The position numbers were made by a program, and so were the translations under genes. Positions 52,003 to 60,070 of a DNA stretch of 64,000 nt are shown here, piece after piece. The notes under the pieces were generated by a model, which saw nothing but the letters and a program-made list of their open reading frames with translations, ran no database searches and was not told where the DNA came from. Position 1 is the first letter of the stretch; the number at the start of each line of letters is the position of its first letter. Source of the stretch: Bacillota bacterium (GTDB lineage Bacteria > Bacillota > Clostridia > TANB77 > UBA1234); contig JAEEHF010000105.1 of NCBI GenBank assembly GCA_016280725.1, positions 23,265 to 87,264 on the forward strand. Direction: 5' to 3'.

Positions 52003-53584
52003 AGCGTGCAAAGATTCTATAATCAATATTTGGAAATATTTTATCTTTGAAGGATATATCATCAAGATATTCTTCATTTATTTCGTGCTTATCTATCATA
52101 TTGGCAAGTGCATTAAACCTTCCGATATGATCATTAAAACGTTTGTGGGCATATTCAACCATAGTATTCATAGTAACAATAAATGGCCAGTCACTACTTT
52201 GCGCTAAAAGTAATTCTCTTGCACATTGATTTAGTGCTTTTTTTTCTAATTCTGTTGGCTCGGTAATACATCTTGCCAAGTATACCATTCTTTCTCCAGC
52301 TTGATGTAGATGCTTATACATATAGTCATTACCAGGATTTAACCATACTTCGGAATAACCATGTGCACCCCATGTGGAAATTGCTGGCTGAGAAACTTGA
52401 ATTTGTGGATATCTTTGAAGATATTCACTAGGTGTGATTAGCTCAATAGTATCTTGATTGTAATAGATTTTTTTAAATAGCACATATAGAAAATATGGAC
52501 CTTCAAACCACCAATGGCCATATAATTCTGCATCATATGGACAAGTTATAATTGGTGGAATAATCATATCATCTGCAGAGTCATTAACTTGTTTTACTCT
52601 TGAAGCAATAAAGTGGTCTGCTTGCATTTCACAAGTAGCCATAGCAATGTCTGGGTGATAGAGTTGTTTGTAATCAGTTTTGCCAGTTATTCTATGATAC
52701 TTTATACCGGTATCAACTCGGTGTCCACTTTTTGCGACAAATGGTTTTATATATTCCCAATCTGATTCATAGCCAATATCTTTATAAAATTCTCTATAAT
52801 TAGGGTCGCCAGGATATCCATTTATAGAACTCCAGACTTGCTCACTACTTTTTAAATCTCTTCCAAAAGCCACTATACCATTTGGAGAAATAATAGGGGA
52901 CAAAGTTCCATATATAGGTGCAGGCTCCGCAAATTCTATTCCGTGAGTTTCAACAAAAACATATCTTATTCCAAACTCATTTAGTACTTCATCAAGTTCA
53001 GGGATATAAGCACATTCAGAAAGCCACATTCCGGAAGGATTCCTTCCAAATGCTTCTCTATAAGTTTGCACTCCGTTTGCAATCTGAGCTCGTGATGCAT
53101 TAGGAGTTACATTAAGTAAAGGTAAGAATCCATGCGTTGCAGGGCAGGCTAGTATTTCTAAAACACCATATTCTTGAAACTTCTTAAAAGCGGAAATAAG
53201 GTCTAAATTGTATATTCTTTTAAAGATTGTATATTGTTCTTTATATCTATAATAGTAGAACTTTGCTAAATCATTTAGTTCTTTATTATCTTTTGTTCTT
53301 CTAATTTCTTTATGTGCAAGCCATAATCTTTCGACTAAGTAGCGTAATGAACGTTTTTGTAATATTTCATCCTGAAGCATAGTAATTAGGGGAGCGGAAA
53401 TGTTCATGGTAACTCTAAATTTAACACCTTCATCAATTAGCATTTGAAAGTATTTTATTAGAGGAATGTATGTTTCTGAGATGGCCTCAAAAAGCCATCT
53501 TTCTTCCATATATAATTCACTTTCAGGATGCCTTACATATGGCAAATGTGCATGCAAGACGTAATTTAAGTATCCTTTAGGCAT
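52001..53584 (-). CDS. GH57 family 1,4-alpha-glucan branching enzyme-like protein
   Basis: GYLNYVLHAHLPYVRHPE; GMWLSECAYIPELDEVL; CPYDAELYGHWWFEGPYFL. Confidence 0.9.
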   Translation of the reverse strand: MPKGYLNYVLHAHLPYVRHPESELYMEERWLFEAISETYIPLIKYFQMLIDEGVKFRVTMNISAPLITMLQDEILQKRSLRYLVERLWLAHKEIRRTKDNKELNDLAKFYYYRYKEQYTIFKRIYNLDLISAFKKFQEYGVLEILACPATHGFLPLLNVTPNASRAQIANGVQTYREAFGRNPSGMWLSECAYIPELDEVLNEFGIRYVFVETHGIEFAEPAPIYGTLSPIISPNGIVAFGRDLKSSEQVWSSINGYPGDPNYREFYKDIGYESDWEYIKPFVAKSGHRVDTGIKYHRITGKTDYKQLYHPDIAMATCEMQADHFIASRVKQVNDSADDMIIPPIITCPYDAELYGHWWFEGPYFLYVLFKKIYYNQDTIELITPSEYLQRYPQIQVSQPAISTWGAHGYSEVWLNPGNDYMYKHLHQAGERMVYLARCITEPTELEKKALNQCARELLLAQSSDWPFIVTMNTMVEYAHKRFNDHIGRFNALANMIDKHEINEEYLDDISFKDKIFPNIDYRIFAR

Positions 53585-53634
53585 ATAATCCTCCTAAAAA
53601 AGAATAAAAATGGCGATGTCAAAAACCATCGCCG

Positions 53635-54187
53635 TCAATTTCTATAAATGTTATTATCAGAACTTCCGAAGAAACACATCAGAGCTTCCTGGTCTTCCTT
53701 CAAAAGCAGTATGATTTTGATTTTGGAAATACCTATATTGTTCTTTTTGGCCAAATACTTTAATTCTTTTTTGGTCACTAATACATAAATAGTTTCCAAA
53801 TAGTATTCCAGATGCATCAAAAATGTACGATGGATGATTGGTTGGAACAGTTGCTTCATTAGAAGAGTATATAGTGATGTAATCTGATTTAGATACCCTC
53901 CCAAGTTCAACTTTATATTTGCATCCAGAATCAGATACTTCTATGTAATAGTTGTTTGCATATGGGTCTACAGGTATGAAGTATGAATAGTTCATGGTTA
54001 TGTTTGTAACTTTTAAAACGGGCATACAATTAGAGTAATTACCGTGTCTGCTTGAAAATTCGTTTATAGTATCATCAGAAACTTCCCAATACACAAACAT
54101 ACGAGTAGGAGACTGAACTAAAAGGCGGATTACAGTCTGATTATACTTAGATGGTAGTTCATAGTATTCTGACTTTAGTAATGACAC
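53635..54187 (-). CDS. DUF4912-like protein, C-terminus extended by a +1 shift at CGG
   Basis: VIRLLVQSPTRMFVYWEVSDDTINEF; frame 0 ends SSDVFLRKF*; +1 gives SSDVFL-GSSDNNIYRN*. Confidence 0.8.
53666..53668 (-). other. Recoding site 7: CTT CGG A -> +1 -> GGA (Gly)
   Basis: In-frame CGG two codons before the frame-0 stop. Confidence 0.65.
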
Positions 54188-54613
54188 GTCTTATCCCTCC
54201 TTACTCATAAATTTACCTGCTTTTAGACATACTTCAACATTTACTTCAATACAATTAATTTTATAGTAGAGACACATTATTATCAATAATTTTTAAAAAA
54301 TGTAAACTTTTTGTAATGGAACGCACTTTAATTTATGTAATCCGTTTTTGATTTCCACCATACATAAACTGCAAAAGAAAAAATCAAAAAATTTTATCCC
54401 GACTTTTGGACATGTTTTTTTAATTTTTTTTTAAAAATATAAGACGATACTTTACTTTGAAATTCTTTTTGTATACAATTATTTGTGAGATACGACACTA
54501 TAAAATTTTTAGTTATTTTTTCAAATGATTTTTTGCACGTTTTCTAGAAAAATTATTAAAAAAAATAAGGCTAGAATACTTATGATAAGTACTTGGAAGG
54601 AGACATAAGATTT

Positions 54614-55958
54614 ATGAGAATAATGATGCTTACTTGGGAGTACCCACCAAGAATTGTTGGACGGTATTGCAAGAGTGGTTCATGATTTGTCACAGGTTTT
54701 TGCAAATCAGGGACATGAGGTGCATGTTATTACATATAAAGAAGGAAATACAAAAGATTTTGAGAAAGATGGTGCTGTTTTTGTCCATAGGATTGAAACA
54801 TACCCTATTAATGCTAATAACTTAGTTGATTGGGTAATGCAGTTTAACTTCTGTGTTATTGAGAAAGCTGCAGATGTTATCAAGGAGTTTGGAAAGTTTG
54901 ACGTAGTCCATGCTCATGATTGGCTAGTGGCATATTCTGCAAGAGCAATTAAGAATTCATACAAAATTCCACTAGTTGCAACTATTCATGCTACAGAGAG
55001 TGGAAGAAATAAAGGTATCCATGATAAAAACCAAGGATACGTTAATGATGTAGAGTGGCTACTAACATATGAAGCTTCTAATGTTATTTGTAATAGTCTT
55101 TATATGAAAAATGAAATCAGAAATTTATTTGGAAAGCCATATGAAAACATTCATGTTATTCCAAACGGAATAAACATTAATAAGTTTGACAATCAAGAAA
55201 GAGACTGGGAATTTAGAAGAAATTATGCATCTGACAATGAAAAGATAGTTTTCTTTGCTGGACGTATTGTGTATGAAAAAGGAATTCAAGTTTTGCTAGA
55301 TGCTGCTCCAAAGATTTTACAAAATTATAATGATGTTAAATTTGTAATTGCTGGAAGAGGACCTTGTTTAGATGATCTTAAAGCACAGGCAGAACGACTT
55401 GGAATCTCAAATAGAGTGTACTTTACAGGGTATCTAAATGATGTTCAAATTACAAAAATGTACAAAGCAATTGATGTTGCAACTTTTCCTAGTTTATATG
55501 AGCCATTTGGTATCGTTGCATTAGAAGGAATGCTTGCTGGGGCTGCTACAGTAGTATCTGATGCAGGTGGACTTAATGAAATAGTTTCTCATGGAATAGA
55601 CGGAATGAAGTCTTATTCTGGAAACAGTAATTCACTAGCTGATTCAATACTAGAAGTATTATTCAATCAAGATTTGTGTAAACAGATTGCAAAGAATGCT
55701 CACGAAAAAGTTGTTAAAGAGTTTAATTGGAATATTATTGCTAAAAAGACTATGGATGTTTACAAAGAAACAATTAAGCAGGCAAAAGCATCAACTGCTA
55801 AAGTTAAATTTGAAGAGAAGAATACTTTGAAAGAAGAACTTGCTTCTTTTGCTCCTACATTTGCAAGAGAGGATAATACAATAACAACTTCTTCAACAGA
55901 TAGTGAAATTAGGGGAATTATAAATCCTTTAAGAAAATTAAAAAAGCAGACTAATTAG
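54614..55958 (+). CDS. Glycogen synthase-like glycosyltransferase (GT4/GT5), N-terminus joined by a +1 shift at CGG
   Basis: RBS aaggaga, ATG 54614: MRIMMLTWEYPPRIVG-(C)-GIARVVHDLSQVFANQGHEVHVITY...FDVVHAHDWLVAYSARAIK...IFPSLYEPFGIVALEGMLAG-like C-domain. Confidence 0.93.
54662..54664 (+). other. Recoding site 8: GGA CGG T -> +1 -> GGT (Gly)
   Basis: Frame 0 gives IVGRYCKSGS*; +1 restores the invariant EYPPxIVGGxxRHV-type motif. Confidence 0.93.
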
Positions 55959-55986
55959 TCGTAAATTAATAAATGTGAAATTAAGT

Positions 55987-56019
55987 GGAGCGTTCGAATT
56001 TTAAGGACGCTCCTTTTTT
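55987..56019 (+). terminator. Intrinsic terminator
   Basis: ggagcgttcgaattttaaggacgctcctttttt. Confidence 0.88.
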
Positions 56020-56047
56020 CGAAACTAAGAACGTCCCTGAAATTCGG

Positions 56048-56076
56048 TTGACAATTGCTGGAGTTTGTGCTATTTT
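56048..56076 (+). promoter_or_regulatory. Sigma-A-type promoter
   Basis: TTGACA-17-TATTTT. Confidence 0.65.
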
Positions 56077-56108
56077 ACCACATGAACCCATAGAAAGGAG
56101 GGGTCAGC

Positions 56109-57755
56109 ATGAATAATTCCTTGCTGACAAGTAAGAAGGTTCTCTCCGTTTGTATGGAGACTACCGCAGGTGGAAGAAACTACTCTGGTGGACTCGGTGC
56201 ACTGTATGGTGACACGACTCGAACCATGTTCCGGCTGGGCGCTTCTTTTATTGCTGTTACTCCCATTTACAAGAATGGTTATGTTCAGCAGGAAGTAAGC
56301 GAAACAGGCGTTACAGATAAGTATCCTGAGCAAAATTTTGAAGAAGAATATGAAGACACTGGCATTGTTCTTTCGGTGCCTATTCTTCATAGGGAAATCA
56401 AAGTTAAGGTGTGGAGACACCGTGTGCTCAAGAATGCTTATGGTGTTGACACAAACTTGCCGGAAAATGGTGAATTTGCTGAGATTACTAACAACTTGTA
56501 CGGTGAAAATGGTATTGGTATTTACGATGGCGAAGCACAAAGGCTTTTGCAAGAAGTAATCTTGGGTGTTTCTGCTGTCAAGCTTTGTGATAAGATCGAT
56601 TATCAGTTTGATATTTTGCATCTTAACGAAGGTCATGGTGTTTTTGCTGCTTTATACGTTCTTTCTGAGCTCAAAAGGTGCGATCATGTCACTTTTGAAT
56701 ATGCTTGGAATTTGGTAAGACGTACAACCGTATTTACAACCCATACGCCTATTGGAGCGGGCAACAAGAGTCGTCCTATCAATATGATTTTGGACTTGGG
56801 CGCCAATTTTGGTCTCAGTTATGATGAACTTAGGAGAATCGGCGGAGACGAGACTGGCACACAGTTTGGTTCGACGACCGCTGCTCTTAGGCTCTCTAAG
56901 ATTGCTAACGCTGTTGCCATGCGTCATCAGGCGACTTCTCATGACCTTTGGAAAAACGTTTCTGGAAGTTGTAAGATCACGTATATTGATAATGGTGTTG
57001 ATATTGCTTATTGGCAAGATCCTAGGATTAGGGCAGCATATGACGAATTTGCCTACAACAAGCTTTTGACTATTCACTCTCTCAATAAGCATGAACTTGT
57101 CATGGAAGTTGAGAGGCGAAATGGTGTTAAACTTGATGAAAAGTCCATTATTATTGGTTTTGCGAGACGTGTTATTGAATATAAGCGTGCTGACCTCATT
57201 TTTGAGGACATTGCGTGGTTTGAGTCTTTGATTCATAAGTATAATTTGCAGATTATTTTCTCTGGTAAAACTCATCCTAAGGATTTTGGAAGTAAGGGCA
57301 TTCTTATGAGACTTTATGAGATGTCCAAGCGTTATCCTAATAATGTTGTATTCCTTCAGAATTATGATGTTAATGTTGCAAGGCTTATGACTCGTGGCGT
57401 TGATGTTTGGCTTGGCAATCCCCAGATTCCGCTTGAAGCATGTTCTACTTCTGGCATGAAGGCAGCTGCGAATGGTGTTATTAACCTTTCTACTGCTGAT
57501 GGCTGGTGGTATAGGAGTGCTCGTTACGGAGTCAATGGCTGGATTATTGGCGAGACTATCTCTCACGATAAATATACGGATGCTCTTTATTTGTATAGGG
57601 CTATCGAGGAGAAAGTTATGCCGGCATTTGCTGATAAGGAAGCATGGAGCCACATGATGTTTGCTTCTATTTATACTGCTCTTGAGGAATGTTCCACTGA
57701 GAGAATGTGTAGGGATTATTATGCCTATCTTTATAATGCTCCATATGTTGAGTAA
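56109..57755 (+). CDS. Alpha-glucan phosphorylase-like protein, short form, atypical codon usage
   Basis: FDILHLNEGHGVFAALYVL; TTHTPIGAGN; IIFSGKTHPKDFGSKGI; VDVWLGNPQIPLEACSTSGMKAAANGVINLSTADGWW. Confidence 0.85.
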   Translation: MNNSLLTSKKVLSVCMETTAGGRNYSGGLGALYGDTTRTMFRLGASFIAVTPIYKNGYVQQEVSETGVTDKYPEQNFEEEYEDTGIVLSVPILHREIKVKVWRHRVLKNAYGVDTNLPENGEFAEITNNLYGENGIGIYDGEAQRLLQEVILGVSAVKLCDKIDYQFDILHLNEGHGVFAALYVLSELKRCDHVTFEYAWNLVRRTTVFTTHTPIGAGNKSRPINMILDLGANFGLSYDELRRIGGDETGTQFGSTTAALRLSKIANAVAMRHQATSHDLWKNVSGSCKITYIDNGVDIAYWQDPRIRAAYDEFAYNKLLTIHSLNKHELVMEVERRNGVKLDEKSIIIGFARRVIEYKRADLIFEDIAWFESLIHKYNLQIIFSGKTHPKDFGSKGILMRLYEMSKRYPNNVVFLQNYDVNVARLMTRGVDVWLGNPQIPLEACSTSGMKAAANGVINLSTADGWWYRSARYGVNGWIIGETISHDKYTDALYLYRAIEEKVMPAFADKEAWSHMMFASIYTALEECSTERMCRDYYAYLYNAPYVE

Positions 57756-57769
57756 TGTTTAATAAAAGC

Positions 57770-57799
57770 TGCTGAGAGTAACTTCTCAGCAGTTTTTTT
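57770..57799 (+). terminator. Intrinsic terminator
   Basis: ctgctgagagtaacttctcagcagttttttt. Confidence 0.88.
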
Positions 57800-57926
57800 A
57801 TATTAAAAACATGGGTTTTTGGCAACTAATCCTAAAAGCTTGACTGTTGACATAATTTGTTATAAAATAAAGTCCACTTTCATAGTTAAGGTTGTTTTTA
57901 GTGTACTAAAAACGGAGGCGAAAGGG

Positions 57927-58253
57927 ATGAAAGGATTTCTGGAAGACATGTGGGAAATTTTCCGGCCAACAAATTATACGCAAGTGCTTTCCTTGTACGC
58001 GATAATTGCATGGATAGTTACAGCTATCATAATTCGGAAAATGTATGGTAGCTTTTGGGGTGCTCTAAGAATCGTTGGATTCAGGATTCTGTTTCTTGGC
58101 ATAATTGGAACTCCATTCTGGGTTGTCATGGCGGTATGTCTGCTTATGATAGTTCAGGCTGTTGATGTCATCTCACAAAAGAGTCCTGCCGTTCAGTATA
58201 TCTATCTCGGAATTGCTATATTCTTTTTGTGTCGAAGAATAGGGATTTTTTAG
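57927..58253 (+). CDS. Small multi-TM hypothetical protein, atypical codon usage, two in-frame CGG
   Basis: ggagg RBS before ATG 57927; TTC CGG CCA and ATT CGG AAA in frame. Confidence 0.65.
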   Translation: MKGFLEDMWEIFRPTNYTQVLSLYAIIAWIVTAIIIRKMYGSFWGALRIVGFRILFLGIIGTPFWVVMAVCLLMIVQAVDVISQKSPAVQYIYLGIAIFFLCRRIGIF

Positions 58254-58328
58254 TATGGAATTCCTCTCTATGCAAAACTTGGTTTAAGTAGCATCATAAG
58301 TTAAAGCGAAAAAAGGGAGGTATTTGGA

Positions 58329-58652
58329 ATGCTAAAGGAGTTCTATTTGTTTGAGCATTCATGGATAGCAATTACACTGGCAATTGCCGTTTCAATAGTG
58401 TATTTTGCTTTTTTTGCATACCGGTACATTCCAATGACTGGCTACGACAAAAAGTTCAGCATGATTAGTCTTGCACTCTTGATACTTGCTATTATGTTTT
58501 CATTTGTTTCGGCATATTCAATTTTGATTACATTACTGTTTGTATTCTTAGTCCCCCAAATAGCTTCAAACAAAAAGGTAACACTGGTGGTGTTTATTCT
58601 TTATATTGTTTTGCTTTTCTTCATTATTACTAACGAGGTGATGGTCATGTGA
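58329..58652 (+). CDS. Small multi-TM hypothetical protein, atypical codon usage, one in-frame CGG
   Basis: gggagg RBS; TAC CGG TAC in frame. Confidence 0.65.
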   Translation: MLKEFYLFEHSWIAITLAIAVSIVYFAFFAYRYIPMTGYDKKFSMISLALLILAIMFSFVSAYSILITLLFVFLVPQIASNKKVTLVVFILYIVLLFFIITNEVMVM

Positions 58653-58665
58653 CCATCACTTTTTC
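58638..58665 (+). terminator. Intrinsic terminator overlapping the stop codon
   Basis: gtgatggtcatgtgaccatcacttttt. Confidence 0.75.
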
Positions 58666-58713
58666 TTTAGGGTTAAATCTTTTTTACAAATGTGTTATTT
58701 GGTTGAGAACTTG

Positions 58714-58734
58714 ATATCTTATCTGATAAGATAT
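58714..58734. promoter_or_regulatory. Perfect palindrome ATATCTTATC-T-GATAAGATAT, candidate operator
   Basis: 10-bp perfect arms, 1-nt spacer, upstream of the phosphorylase-like gene. Confidence 0.6.
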
Positions 58735-58782
58735 TCGTGGAGTATTATAGGTTTTTATTATTTTTCTTGAGGTGGCGATACC

Positions 58783-60054
58783 ATGATTTACATTAGAGAT
58801 TTAATTAGAAAGAAAAGAAATAACGAAGAACTATCGGAAGAAGAAATGGATTTTTTTATTTCTTCATACAATAAAGATGAGATTTTAAGAGAACAGGCAG
58901 CAGCACTTTTGGCAATGATGAATGTAAGAGGCCTTTCTGAAAAGGAAATGGCATATCTTGCTAAAGCTGTTTCTGAAAGTGGAAAGAGAATAGAAATTTT
59001 TGAAGTCTCAAATAAACTTGTTAACATTCACCCTATAGGTGGAATGGATGATAAAATAATAATCATGCTTATGGCTATACTTGATGCCTTAGGGTATTCT
59101 ACAGTAAAAACAATTGGAAGAGAAATTGGTGTTAAAGATAAACTTCCTAATATGATTGTTAGAGATATCACGGAAAATAATAAAGACGAATTGAAAAAGA
59201 TTATAACAGAGGGAGAGCCGGTTTTGATTAGAGAACCAAATGATCTTGCCCCTGTAGAGAATAAATTATACAAGTTAAGAAATGATATTGCATGTAACGA
59301 AGACATTTCAATAATTGCCGTAAACCTTATTAGCCAAGAGTTAGCGTTAGGGTTTAAAAATGTTGTCTTCGATATTTCATATGGTGAAAAAGCTTACGTT
59401 AAAACTGCAGAAGATGCAAAAAAACTTGCTAAGTACTTGATTAAAATTGGTAATAATGAAAATGTTAGAATTAATGTTAAGTGTGTTATTACAAAGCTTA
59501 ATGAACCATTAGGAAAATCATTTGGAACTACGCTTGAGGTAAGAGAAGCACTACGAGGCCTACAAGGGGAGATGCCAGATGACTTAAAGGAACTACTTTT
59601 TGAAATTGGGAATATGGTTCTTTCTCTTCAAACAGGAGATACAGATAAGAGATTTAATACTAAAAAAATACAAAGTGCAATAGACAGTAAGATAGCTTAT
59701 AACAAATTATTATCATTAACAGACAATCAAGTTGTTAATATAGAATTAAAAAAGTCATATCCTGTTATGGCTGATTTTGAGGGATACGTTAATGAGATTG
59801 ATGTCTCTGGAATTCGTACAACAGCACAATACTTAAATGCAATCAGACATTCAGAAAAACTAGAATTAGAGTATGGTGTGGGAATAGAAATCTGCAAAAA
59901 GGTTGGAGAAAAGGTCAACATGGGAGATATCATTGGGTATATTTACACTGATGATGAAACAAAAGTGCAAAAAGCAGTAGCCAACCTTAAATCTGCATTC
60001 CAAGTTACAGACAAGAAGGTAAATAATAAATCTAGAATTGCGTTAACATTATAA
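58783..60054 (+). CDS. Thymidine/pyrimidine-nucleoside phosphorylase-like protein, divergent
   Basis: MIYIRDLIRKKRNNEELSEEEMDFFISSYNKDEILREQAAALLAMMNVRGLSEKEMAYLAKAVSESG; GKSFGTTLEVREAL. Confidence 0.75.
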   Translation: MIYIRDLIRKKRNNEELSEEEMDFFISSYNKDEILREQAAALLAMMNVRGLSEKEMAYLAKAVSESGKRIEIFEVSNKLVNIHPIGGMDDKIIIMLMAILDALGYSTVKTIGREIGVKDKLPNMIVRDITENNKDELKKIITEGEPVLIREPNDLAPVENKLYKLRNDIACNEDISIIAVNLISQELALGFKNVVFDISYGEKAYVKTAEDAKKLAKYLIKIGNNENVRINVKCVITKLNEPLGKSFGTTLEVREALRGLQGEMPDDLKELLFEIGNMVLSLQTGDTDKRFNTKKIQSAIDSKIAYNKLLSLTDNQVVNIELKKSYPVMADFEGYVNEIDVSGIRTTAQYLNAIRHSEKLELEYGVGIEICKKVGEKVNMGDIIGYIYTDDETKVQKAVANLKSAFQVTDKKVNNKSRIALTL

Positions 60055-60070
60055 TTAAGAGGGGTTTTAT

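Noticed and set aside
6085-54664. Sequencing or assembly indels as explanation of the split genes
   Set aside because: All breaks are the same event (one extra C before a GGN codon), on both strands and mostly outside homopolymers, while many out-of-frame CGG elsewhere are undisturbed. Random errors would not choose CGG each time. Read-level confirmation is still required.
6085-54664. Simple sense reassignment of CGG (to Trp, Gln or Gly)
   Set aside because: Reassignment would keep the frame; here the downstream coding frame is +1 relative to the upstream frame in every case.
56652-57653. 333-aa minus-strand ORF opposite the GlgP-like gene
   Set aside because: Shadow ORF antisense to a well-supported coding gene; no RBS or recognisable domain.
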